A DNA stretch of 64,000 nucleotides from Burkholderia cepacia ATCC 25416 (GTDB lineage: Bacteria; Pseudomonadota; Gammaproteobacteria; Burkholderiales; Burkholderiaceae), in contig NZ_CP012981.1 in assembly GCF_001411495.1 (NCBI RefSeq), forward strand, positions 1,426,001 through 1,490,000, in the 5' to 3' direction. The translations under genes were made by a program, and so were the position numbers. Every line of letters starts with the position of its first letter. The stretch's first letter is position 1. Positions 56,562 to 64,000 of this stretch are shown in pieces. Below the pieces are notes generated by a model. That model was not told the origin of the DNA, ran no database searches, and saw only the letters and a program-made list of their open reading frames with translations.

Positions 56562-57884
56562 GTGTCGAAATTCCTCAATTCGCTGTTTGGCCGGGTAGTC
56601 GTCGCATTGATCCTGGGGATCGCGCTAGGCGCGTTCTTCCCGCATTTTGCCGAGTCGCTGCGACCGCTCGGCGACGGCTTCCTGAAGCTCATCAAGATGG
56701 TGATCGGGCCGATCGTGTTCTGCGTCGTGGTCAGCGGGATGGCGAACGCGGGCGACCTGAAGAAGGTCGGCCGGGTCGGCCTGAAGGCCGTCATCTACTT
56801 CGAGGTGATGACGACGCTCGCGCTCGGCATCGGCCTCGTGCTCGCGTGGGTCACGCGCCCGGGCGTCGGGATGAACATCGACCTGCGCTCGCTCGACGCG
56901 TCGTCGCTCGCGTCGTACGCGAAGAACGCCGAGAGCCTGAAGGACACGGCCGGCTACCTGATGAAGATCATCCCCGAGACCGCGATCGACGCGTTCGCGA
57001 AGGGCGACATCCTGCAGATCCTCGTGTTCGCGGTGCTGTTCGGTTCCGCGCTGTCGCTGCTCGGCGACAAGGCGCAACGCGTCAACTCGCTGATCGAGGA
57101 GCTGTCGCACGTGTTCTTCCGGATCATCGGCTTCATCATCAAGCTCGCGCCGCTCGGCGTGCTCGGCGCGATCGCGTTCACGACCGGCAAGTACGGCGTC
57201 GCGTCGCTCAAGCAGCTTGGTTACCTGGTCGCGGTGTTCTACCTGAGCTGCTTCGTGTTCGTCACGGTCGTGCTCGGCGTGGTGATGCGGCTCGCGGGCT
57301 TCTCGGTGTTCAAGCTGATCCGCTACCTGCGCGAGGAACTGTCGATCGTGCTCGGCACGGCGTCGTCGGACGCGGTGCTGCCGCAGGTGATGCGCAAGCT
57401 CGAATACATGGGCGTGAAGGATTCGACGGTCGGCCTCGTGATCCCGACCGGCTATTCGTTCAACCTCGACGGCTTCTCGATCTACCTGACGCTCGCCGTG
57501 CTGTTCATCGCGCAGGCCACCAACACGCCGCTGTCGACGCACGACCTGATCGTCGTGCTGCTCGTGTCGCTCGTCACGTCGAAGGGCGCGCACGGGATCC
57601 CGGGCTCGGCGATCGTGATCCTCGCGGCGACGCTGTCGGCGATCCCCGCGATTCCCGTGCTCGGCCTCGTGCTGATCCTGCCGGTCGACTGGTTCGTCGG
57701 CATCGCCCGTGCGCTGACCAACCTGATCGGCAACTGCGTCGCGACGGTGGTCGTCGCGGTGTGGGAGAACGACATCGACCGGGCCCGCGCGAAGCGCGTG
57801 CTGAACCGCGAGCTGCGCTACGTGCCGGCCGAAGAGGAAGACCGCACGGCGCCGGTCGCCGGCGATCAGGCTCACGCGCTCTGA
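56562..57884 (+). CDS. dctA: C4-dicarboxylate transporter DctA
   Basis: DctA is an inner-membrane DAACS-family symporter that imports succinate, fumarate and malate with protons or sodium. The 440-residue protein has the family helices and the signature segments [34 protein letters not shown] (serine-rich hairpin tip), [17 protein letters not shown] and the second hairpin [11 protein letters not shown]. The start is GTG ([10 protein letters not shown]) with gggagag eight bases upstream. Control by the divergent FCD regulator, and not by an adjacent DctBD two-component pair, is indicated. Confidence 0.95.
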   Translation: MSKFLNSLFGRVVVALILGIALGAFFPHFAESLRPLGDGFLKLIKMVIGPIVFCVVVSGMANAGDLKKVGRVGLKAVIYFEVMTTLALGIGLVLAWVTRPGVGMNIDLRSLDASSLASYAKNAESLKDTAGYLMKIIPETAIDAFAKGDILQILVFAVLFGSALSLLGDKAQRVNSLIEELSHVFFRIIGFIIKLAPLGVLGAIAFTTGKYGVASLKQLGYLVAVFYLSCFVFVTVVLGVVMRLAGFSVFKLIRYLREELSIVLGTASSDAVLPQVMRKLEYMGVKDSTVGLVIPTGYSFNLDGFSIYLTLAVLFIAQATNTPLSTHDLIVVLLVSLVTSKGAHGIPGSAIVILAATLSAIPAIPVLGLVLILPVDWFVGIARALTNLIGNCVATVVVAVWENDIDRARAKRVLNRELRYVPAEEEDRTAPVAGDQAHAL

Positions 57885-57990
57885 GCGCGACCCCGCGCGG
57901 GCGGCCTTGCCCCGGGCCGCCCCGCGCACCTGGCATTCATGTGGCCGGCGCCTCGATGCGCCGGCCCTTCATCAAACTACAGGAGACGAC

Positions 57991-58998
57991 ATGGCAGCCC
58001 CCATCCTCGATCCGGATGCGCCGGCGTTTACGCGGCGTTACATGAACCTCGCCGACCCGCGCCTCGGGGCGCAGGCGCTCTTTGCCAGCGACGAGTTCTT
58101 CGCGCCGAAGGAGCGCATGCTGAATCCCGAGCCGGCCGTGTTCATTCCCGGCAAGTACGACGACCACGGCAAGTGGATGGACGGCTGGGAAACGCGCCGC
58201 AAGCGCACGACCGGCCACGACTTCTGCGTGGTGCGGCTCGCGCGGCCGGGCGTGATTCACGGCGTCGACCTCGACACGAGCCATTTCACCGGCAACTTCC
58301 CGCCGGCCGCATCGATCGACGCGTGCGTCGCGGAAGGCGACACGCCGTCCGACAACGCCGAATGGCGCACGATCGTCCCGGCGACGACGCTGCAGGGCAA
58401 TTCGCATCACTACGTGAGCGTCGACGATGCGCAGCCTTATACGCACCTGCGCGTGAACCTGTACCCGGACGGCGGCCTCGCGCGGCTGCGCGTGTACGGC
58501 CAGCCGCAGCGCGACTGGCGCCAGGTGCCGGCCGGCGAGCTCGTCGATCTCGCGGCGATCGAGAACGGCGGCTACCTGGTGGCCGCGAACAACCAGCACT
58601 TCGGCCCGGCATCGCAGATGCTGATGCCGGGGCGCGGCGCGAACATGGGCGACGGCTGGGAAACGCGGCGCCGCCGCGAGCCCGGCAACGACTGGGCGAT
58701 CGTCGCGCTCGCGCGGCCGGGCATCATCCGGCGCGTCGAGGTCGATACCGCGTTCTTCAAGGGCAATTTCCCCGACCGCTGCTCGCTGCAGGCCGCGAGG
58801 GTGGCGGGCGGCACCGACGACTCGCTCGTCACGCAGGCGATGTTCTGGGCCGAACTGCTCGGCGAGCAGAAGCTGTCGATGGACCACGTCCACACGTTTG
58901 ACCAGCTTGCGGCGCTCGGCCCCGTCACGCACGTGCGTTTCAACATCTTCCCGGACGGCGGCGTGTCGCGCCTGCGTCTGTGGGGCGAGCCGGCTTGA
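57991..58998 (+). CDS. alc: Allantoicase
   Basis: Allantoicase hydrolyses allantoate to ureidoglycolate and urea in purine breakdown. The 335-residue protein is a duplicated galactose-binding-like fold: [29 protein letters not shown] in the first half is echoed by [28 protein letters not shown] in the second (only the DGWETRR cores are identical). ARVAGG and [16 protein letters not shown] are also typical. The start follows caggagacgac. ureidoglycolate lyase follows after 14 bases, so the two consecutive steps are coupled. Confidence 0.95.
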   Translation: MAAPILDPDAPAFTRRYMNLADPRLGAQALFASDEFFAPKERMLNPEPAVFIPGKYDDHGKWMDGWETRRKRTTGHDFCVVRLARPGVIHGVDLDTSHFTGNFPPAASIDACVAEGDTPSDNAEWRTIVPATTLQGNSHHYVSVDDAQPYTHLRVNLYPDGGLARLRVYGQPQRDWRQVPAGELVDLAAIENGGYLVAANNQHFGPASQMLMPGRGANMGDGWETRRRREPGNDWAIVALARPGIIRRVEVDTAFFKGNFPDRCSLQAARVAGGTDDSLVTQAMFWAELLGEQKLSMDHVHTFDQLAALGPVTHVRFNIFPDGGVSRLRLWGEPA

Positions 58999-59012
58999 AG
59001 GAGGGCAACGGC

Positions 59013-59537
59013 ATGAGCGGATCCCGCATCCTGCGCGTCGAGCGCCTGACCCGCGAAGCGTTCGCGCCGTTCGGCGACGTGATCGCGCTCGAAGGCGCGC
59101 GCCATTTTCCGATCAACGGCGGCACGACCGAGCGCTTCCACGATCTCGCGACGATCGACGTGTGCGCGGACGGCGGCCGCCCGCTCGTCAGTGTGTTCCG
59201 CGCGCAGCCGCGTGCGCTGCCGGTTGCGGTCACGCTGATGGAGCGCCATCCGCATGGCAGCCAGGCGTTCATCCCGCTCGCGGCGGTGTCGCGTTACGCG
59301 ATCGTCGTCGCGCCGGCCGGCGAGTTCCGGCCCGACGCAATGCGCGCGTTCCTCGCGGAAGGCTGGCAGGGCGTGAACTATGCGAAGGGCGTCTGGCACC
59401 ATCCGCTGCTCGCGCTGGATGCGGTCAGCGATTTCGTGATCGTCGATCGCGGCGGCCCGCAGCCGAACTGCGACGAAATCCCGCTCGAGTGCGCATGGGC
59501 GCTGGAGTTCGAACCGGCCTGCGCGGGCGCGGCATGA
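59013..59537 (+). CDS. allA: Ureidoglycolate lyase
   Basis: AllA splits ureidoglycolate into glyoxylate and urea, the step after allantoicase. The 174-residue cupin-like protein has [42 protein letters not shown] (metal/ligand histidines near residues 76-78) and [11 protein letters not shown]. The start [17 protein letters not shown] follows ggagggcaacgg. No other purine-catabolism genes lie in the window, so the rest of the pathway must be elsewhere. Confidence 0.95.
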   Translation: MSGSRILRVERLTREAFAPFGDVIALEGARHFPINGGTTERFHDLATIDVCADGGRPLVSVFRAQPRALPVAVTLMERHPHGSQAFIPLAAVSRYAIVVAPAGEFRPDAMRAFLAEGWQGVNYAKGVWHHPLLALDAVSDFVIVDRGGPQPNCDEIPLECAWALEFEPACAGAA

Positions 59538-59691
59538 CGAAGGCGGGCAGGCCGGCCCCTCCGGCGGCCTGATGTCACCCGGGGCCGCCCGGGCAGGCAA
59601 CGCGAAGGGTGTGCGAAAGCCTGGGCGGGCCCGCCCGTGGGGCGGCGGTGCGCCGCCGGTTTCCCCGGGCGGGCGCCTCCTGCGTATCCCG

Positions 59692-59733
59692 AAAAGAAGA
59701 CGGCCCGGAAGGCGAATCGCCGTCCGGGCCGTC
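59692..59733 (-). terminator. Rho-independent terminator of fur
   Basis: The arms gacggcccgga (59699-59709) and tccgggccgtc (59723-59733) pair around a small inner stem (ggcgaatcgcc). On the minus strand the stem is followed by ttcttttc. It lies about 30 bases after the fur stop codon. Confidence 0.82.
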
Positions 59734-59761
59734 CTGCATGCGCCGCGCGCGCGGCTGGATT

Positions 59762-60190
59762 TCAGTGCTTGCGGTGCGGGCAGTTCTCGGTCGTGCAGGA
59801 ACCGTACATCGCGAGCGAGTGCTCCTGGAGCCGGAAGCCGCGCTCCTTCGCGATCGCCTGCTGGCGGCTTTCGATCTCGGCGTCGAAGAATTCCTCGACC
59901 CGGCCGCAATCGAGGCACACGAGGTGGTCGTGGTGCGAGCCTTCGTTCAGTTCGAACACGGCCTTGCCGGATTCGAAGTTGCTGCGCGACAGCAGGCCGG
60001 CCTGCTCGAACTGCGTCAGCACGCGGTAGACGGTGGCAAGCCCGATGTCGAGCTGCTCGTTGAGCAGGTTCCGGTAGACGTCTTCTGCGGTCAGATGGCG
60101 CACCGGGCTTTGCTGGAAGATCTCGAGAATCTTGAGGCGCGGTAGGGTGGCCTTTAGCCCGATATTCTTGAGATCCGTCGGATTGGTCAT
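59762..60190 (-). CDS. fur: Ferric uptake regulator
   Basis: Fur represses iron-uptake genes when loaded with Fe2+. The 142-residue protein has the N-terminal winged helix ([20 protein letters not shown] and [22 protein letters not shown], each starting near residues 6 and 40), the metal-binding [16 protein letters not shown] segment (about residues 87-102, split) and a cysteine/histidine tail ENCPHRKH. It is divergent from bamE, a conserved neighbourhood in beta-proteobacteria. I did not find a clear Fur box in the divergent spacer. Confidence 0.97.
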   Translation of the reverse strand: MTNPTDLKNIGLKATLPRLKILEIFQQSPVRHLTAEDVYRNLLNEQLDIGLATVYRVLTQFEQAGLLSRSNFESGKAVFELNEGSHHDHLVCLDCGRVEEFFDAEIESRQQAIAKERGFRLQEHSLAMYGSCTTENCPHRKH

Positions 60191-60332
60191 GGCTAGGCAT
60201 CCCTAGAGTACAATGCAGGGCTTCAATGTTACCGGCTTTTCGCCGTTCCAGAAACACGCGCGGCCTGCGACGCGGGCCTGCACGGTGAGGGAAATGATTC
60301 CAGAATCTCTTTCGCACTTTCAGAGGAGCCGC

Positions 60333-61148
60333 ATGCGGAGTGTCATCATCGCTGCCGCCGCCGTTGCCGCGCTGGCTGGTTGTTCGTCTTACGACAGCGT
60401 GACGCAGCGCATCGCGCAGAGCATCACCCCCTACCGGATCACCGTCGTGCAAGGCAACTTCGTGTCGCAGGAGAAAGCCTCGCAGCTGCAGGTCGGCATG
60501 TCGCGCGAGCAGGTACGCGCGCTGCTCGGCACCCCGCTGCTGGCGGACATGTTCCACGCCGACCGCTGGGATTACCTCTTCTACTTCAAGCGCGGCTCGA
60601 CGGCGGTCGTCCAGCAGCGTGATCTCGTCGTGACGTTCTCGGGCGATCGCGTCGCGGGCTGGACGGGGGCGGACAACCTGCCTTCGGAGCTCGACCTGCT
60701 GGCCGACATCGACGGCGACCGTGGCGGCAAGAAGGCGAAGGCGGCCGCAGCGGCGAAGAAGGCCGCCGAGGCTGCCGCCGCCGCGAGCGCCGCGCAGGCG
60801 GCGAGCGCGCCGGCGCCGGAGACCGTCGCGAGCCCGTCCACCGTGCCGGCGTCCGGCGCGGTGGTCGACCAGGATGCGAACGCGCAGGCCGCCCGCGCGG
60901 CGAACCGCGCGACCAACCAGGTGTCGGGCCAGGGCTCGGCCGCGCGGCGGTTCACGCCGTCCACACAGGCTTCCGGCGGTGCGCCGGTGCCGGGCGGCCA
61001 GCCGCCGGGCGCGGTTCCGGCGATCCAGCCGCAGTTCCAGTTCCATCGTCCGCCGCCGCCGAACGCGTCGAACGAGGCGTCGCCGCCGGTCGGCCCGCAA
61101 GGTTCCGACACGCTGCAGAACCAGCCGCTCACCGCGCCGGCGCAATAA
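60333..61148 (+). CDS. bamE: Outer-membrane assembly lipoprotein BamE (SmpA/OmlA) with long C-terminal tail
   Basis: BamE is a small lipoprotein of the BAM complex, which folds beta-barrel proteins into the outer membrane. The signal peptide ends in the lipobox LAGC (Cys17). The BamE domain follows, with VQGNFVSQEKASQLQVGMSREQVRALLGTPLLADMF (residues about 40-75, only the QLQVGMSREQVRALLGTP core is diagnostic) and DRWDYLFYFKRG. The normal protein ends near residue 120; here about 150 further residues are Ala/Pro/Gln-rich and low in complexity. The start follows gaggagccgc. dapB is 62 bases downstream. Confidence 0.9.
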   Translation: MRSVIIAAAAVAALAGCSSYDSVTQRIAQSITPYRITVVQGNFVSQEKASQLQVGMSREQVRALLGTPLLADMFHADRWDYLFYFKRGSTAVVQQRDLVVTFSGDRVAGWTGADNLPSELDLLADIDGDRGGKKAKAAAAAKKAAEAAAAASAAQAASAPAPETVASPSTVPASGAVVDQDANAQAARAANRATNQVSGQGSAARRFTPSTQASGGAPVPGGQPPGAVPAIQPQFQFHRPPPPNASNEASPPVGPQGSDTLQNQPLTAPAQ

Positions 61149-61210
61149 GCCCGCGCGCGGAAACAGGGCGGCATGCGCCGCCCGCCTTTAGACCTGTCGT
61201 GTAGAAAGCC

Positions 61211-62008
61211 ATGAAGATTGCGATTGCCGGCGCATCGGGCCGTATGGGCCGGATGCTGATCGAAGCCGTTCTCAACGATTCCGACGCGCAGCTCGTCGGC
61301 GCGCTCGACCGCGCCGATTCGCCGTTCCTCGGCCAGGACGCCGGCGCGTTCCTCGGCAAGGAAACCGGGGTCAGGCTGACCGCCGATCTCGACGCCGTGT
61401 TCGCGCAGGCCGACTACCTGATCGACTTCACGCGTCCGGAAGGCACGATGGCCCATATCGAGGCCGCGCTGCGCCACGACGTGAAGCTCGTGATCGGCAC
61501 GACCGGCTTCACCGCCGAGCAGAAGGCCGGGCTGCAGGCCGCTGCGGGCAAGATCGGCATCGTGTTCGCGGCGAACATGAGCGTCGGCGTGAACGTCACG
61601 CTGAAGCTGCTCGAATTCGCGGCGAAGCACTTCTCGCACGGCTACGACATCGAGATCATCGAGGCGCATCACCGCCACAAGGTCGACGCGCCGTCGGGCA
61701 CCGCGCTGATGATGGGCGAAGCGGTCGCCGGCGCGCTCGGGCGCTCGCTCGACGATTGCGCGGTGTACGGCCGCCACGGCGTGACGGGCGAACGCGATCC
61801 GTCGTCGATCGGCTTCGCGGCGGTGCGCGGCGGCGACATCGTCGGCGATCACACCGTGCTGTTCGCCGGGATCGGCGAGCGCATCGAGATCACGCACAAG
61901 TCGTCGAGCCGCGTGTCGTATGCGCAGGGCGCGCTGCGCGCGGTCCGCTTCCTGTCGGCGCGCGGCGCCGGCCTGTTCGACATGCAGGACGTGCTCGGCC
62001 TGCGCTGA
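61211..62008 (+). CDS. dapB: 4-hydroxy-tetrahydrodipicolinate reductase
   Basis: DapB reduces 4-hydroxy-tetrahydrodipicolinate in the lysine and diaminopimelate pathway. The 265-residue protein has the nucleotide loop [16 protein letters not shown] (about residues 4-19), [28 protein letters not shown] and the active-site [20 protein letters not shown] (about residues 152-171), where His-His and Lys act in catalysis. Start and length fit the family. The product feeds peptidoglycan synthesis, as do mpl and mtgA elsewhere in the window. Confidence 0.97.
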   Translation: MKIAIAGASGRMGRMLIEAVLNDSDAQLVGALDRADSPFLGQDAGAFLGKETGVRLTADLDAVFAQADYLIDFTRPEGTMAHIEAALRHDVKLVIGTTGFTAEQKAGLQAAAGKIGIVFAANMSVGVNVTLKLLEFAAKHFSHGYDIEIIEAHHRHKVDAPSGTALMMGEAVAGALGRSLDDCAVYGRHGVTGERDPSSIGFAAVRGGDIVGDHTVLFAGIGERIEITHKSSSRVSYAQGALRAVRFLSARGAGLFDMQDVLGLR

Positions 62009-62026
62009 CCCCACGGGGAAACTCCG

Positions 62027-62695
62027 ATGGCGATACCCACCGGCGTTGTCCACTACCTCGAAAGCGGCGATGCGATCACGCATGCCGTCGCTTATGTGCT
62101 GCTGGCGATGTCCGTCGCCAGCTGGTGCTTCCTCCTCATGAAAGCCTGGCTGCTGGTCCGCGCGAAGCGGCAGGGGCCGCGCGCGCTCGCCGCGTTCTGG
62201 CGCGCGCCGTCGCTCGACGCGGGCATAACCGCGCTCGCCGGCGCCGATCGCGAGCGCGTGTTCGTGCCGCTCGCCGAAGCCGCGCGCGATGCGGCCGACG
62301 ATCACGACCCGGCCGCGCTGGCCGCGCGCGTCGAGCGCGGCGAACGCGTGCTGCGTGCGTTGCGGCACGCGATGCTGCGCTCGCAGCGGCGCCTCGAATT
62401 CGGCCAGGTGCTGCTCGCGTCGATCGGCAGCACCGCGCCGTTCGTCGGGCTGCTCGGCACCGTGTGGGGCATCTATCACGCGCTCGGCAGCATCGCCGCG
62501 AGCGGGCAGGCGCAGATCGAGAGCGTCGCGGGGCCGGTCGGCGAGGCGCTGATCATGACCGCGTTCGGGCTCGTGGTCGCGATTCCCGCGGTACTGGCCT
62601 ACAACATCCTCGGGCGGCTCGTGCGGCAGCTCGCCGAGGAGCTCGACGGTTTCGCGCGCGACCTGCACGTGTTCGTCTGCGCGCAGGAAGCCTGA
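62027..62695 (+). CDS. MotA/TolQ/ExbB-family proton channel protein
   Basis: The 222-residue membrane protein has three helices (about residues 20-40, 130-155 and 170-192) and the family motif TAPFVGLLGTVWGIYHALGSIA followed by ALIMTAFGLVVAIPAVLAYN, each given as its core. Such channels work with an ExbD/TolR partner to power TonB- or TolA-type energy transfer. The partner gene follows after 24 bases. Neither tonB nor tolA, tolB or pal is nearby, so the energised partner is unknown. The start follows acggggaaactcc. Confidence 0.9.
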   Translation: MAIPTGVVHYLESGDAITHAVAYVLLAMSVASWCFLLMKAWLLVRAKRQGPRALAAFWRAPSLDAGITALAGADRERVFVPLAEAARDAADDHDPAALAARVERGERVLRALRHAMLRSQRRLEFGQVLLASIGSTAPFVGLLGTVWGIYHALGSIAASGQAQIESVAGPVGEALIMTAFGLVVAIPAVLAYNILGRLVRQLAEELDGFARDLHVFVCAQEA

Positions 62696-62719
62696 CGCGC
62701 CCATTCCGGAGGAGCGACC

Positions 62720-63181
62720 ATGGCATTCGGCGGGCTCGAGCACCACAAGACGTCCGCGCCGATGGCGGAGATCAACATGACGCCGCTGATCGACGTGATG
62801 CTGGTGCTGCTCGTCATTTTCATCATCACCGCGCCGCTGATGACGCACGCGATCCGGCTCGACCTGCCGAAGGTCGCGGCCAGCGTCGCGCGCGACACGC
62901 CGCAATCCGTCACCTTGTCGATCGACGACGCGGGCAAGCTGTACTGGGACGACACGCAGGTGGCGCTCGACGCGCTGCCCGCGCGCTTCCGGGCCGCCGC
63001 CGCGGGCGGCGCGCCGCCCGAGCTGCGGCTGCGAGCGTCGCGCGCGACCCGCTACGACGTGATTGCGCAGGTGATGGGCGCCGCGCAGGCCGCCGGCCTC
63101 ACGCGGATCGGCTTCGTGACCGACGTGCCGCCGCAGGCGGGCGGTTCCGCGGCGGCGCCTGCCGTGCCGGCCAACCGCTGA
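62720..63181 (+). CDS. ExbD/TolR-family biopolymer transport protein
   Basis: The 153-residue protein has a short cytoplasmic N-terminus, one membrane helix (about residues 24-44) with the conserved Asp in INMTPLIDVMLVLLVIFII (the aspartate that carries protons), and a periplasmic domain ending VTDVPPQAGG. The ATG follows cggaggagcgacc. It forms a pair with the ExbB-like gene. leuS begins 290 bases later behind its own promoter. Confidence 0.93.
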   Translation: MAFGGLEHHKTSAPMAEINMTPLIDVMLVLLVIFIITAPLMTHAIRLDLPKVAASVARDTPQSVTLSIDDAGKLYWDDTQVALDALPARFRAAAAGGAPPELRLRASRATRYDVIAQVMGAAQAAGLTRIGFVTDVPPQAGGSAAAPAVPANR

Positions 63182-63259
63182 GCGGCTCCGGCGGGCCCGC
63201 CCCTGGCGCGGGATCGGGCCGCCCGCCGCAAGACCGGTCGAATGGGCCGGCGCGGGCGG

Positions 63260-63265
63260 TATAAT
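63260..63265 (+). promoter_or_regulatory. Consensus -10 box of leuS
   Basis: The hexamer tataat is a perfect -10. The -35 position 17 bases upstream (gtcgaa) is poor. A transcript starting near 63272 would have a leader of about 200 bases before the leuS ATG, covering the repeats at 63293-63354. Confidence 0.5.
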
Positions 63266-63292
63266 CAACGTTTTTCCCGGTTGGCAGGCTCT

Positions 63293-63354
63293 TTTCAGGT
63301 AACCCGGAATTTTCCAGGCTACCCGGGCATGCTGCGGGTTGCCCGGAAAATTCC
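63293..63354 (+). repeat. Direct and inverted repeats in the leuS leader
   Basis: Two 15-base direct copies, tttcaggtaacccgg (63293-63307) and ttccaggctacccgg (63312-63326), agree at 12 positions with a 19-base period. The inverted arms ggaattttcc (63306-63315) and ggaaaattcc (63345-63354) are exact complements, with aacccg/cgggtt (63301-63306, 63335-63340) also complementary. The leader can therefore fold into alternative stems. No T-box or leucine-rich leader peptide was recognised. Confidence 0.5.
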
Positions 63355-63366
63355 CGGAAACCGTGA

Positions 63367-64000
<634 letters not shown>

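Noticed and set aside
63293..63326. Repeats ahead of leuS as a CRISPR array or T-box
   Set aside because: There are only two imperfect copies with a four-base gap, and no T-box or specifier features.

Overview
The window is a 64 kb piece of a GC-rich bacterial chromosome. Its gene content and gene neighbourhoods are those of chromosome 1 of a Burkholderia species, most likely of the Burkholderia cepacia complex. This rests on the recognisable gene order (nrdA-nrdB-histone H1-like; aroQ-accB-accC-prmA; mpl-yqiA-rnb-aroE-mtgA; cinA-pgpA-thiL-maeB; tkt-gapA; fur-bamE-dapB-exbBD-leuS) and on family resemblance; the species is an inference. About 62 protein genes are called. I saw no rRNA, tRNA, insertion sequence, prophage or CRISPR array, and every recognised gene looks intact except nrdA and leuS, which are cut by the window ends.

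Layout. 1-4.7 kb: class I ribonucleotide reductase (nrdA partial, nrdB) and a lysine/alanine-repeat histone H1-like protein, with two long structured intergenic regions. 4.8-13.1 kb, minus strand: SlyB-like lipoprotein, PfkB kinase, thiol peroxidase, zinc-ribbon membrane protein, prmA, accC, accB, aroQ, a TlpA-like thioredoxin and a nucleotidyltransferase-like protein. 13.3-19.0 kb, plus strand: a tightly coupled envelope and housekeeping run (mpl, yqiA-like esterase, RNB ribonuclease, aroE, mtgA). 19.5-21.6 kb: a secreted S10 carboxypeptidase and an EF-hand protein. 21.9-31.1 kb: a catabolic cluster with IclR regulator, 2-keto-3-deoxygalactonate kinase, KDPGal aldolase, two SDR dehydrogenases, an AraFGH sugar ABC importer and an aldose 1-epimerase, which together fit oxidative (De Ley-Doudoroff type) D-galactose use.

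31.1-37.8 kb: pyrF, a secreted HAD phosphatase, cinA C-terminal amidase, pgpA, thiL and the malic enzyme maeB. 37.8-41.9 kb: a candidate minus-strand small RNA, a secreted guanyl-specific ribonuclease with a barstar-type inhibitor, and three exported proteins of unknown function, two of them paralogues. 41.9-47.5 kb: rsmE, a VOC protein, a spermidine-synthase-like protein, transketolase and GAPDH. 47.5-53.1 kb: an idonate/ketogluconate-type operon (LysR, SDR, MFS, 2-hydroxyacid dehydrogenase, L-idonate-type dehydrogenase). 53.2-57.9 kb: an MFS exporter with a divergent LysR, then an FCD-GntR regulator divergent from dctA with matching operator-like palindromes. 58.0-59.5 kb: allantoicase and ureidoglycolate lyase. 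59.8-64 kb: fur divergent from bamE, dapB, an ExbB/ExbD pair and the start of leuS behind a repeat-containing leader.

The parts most worth a second look are the 37.8-41.9 kb block, the palindromes shared around dctA, the structured spacers beside nrdB, and the leuS leader. Nothing here amounts to a clear, wholly new system.
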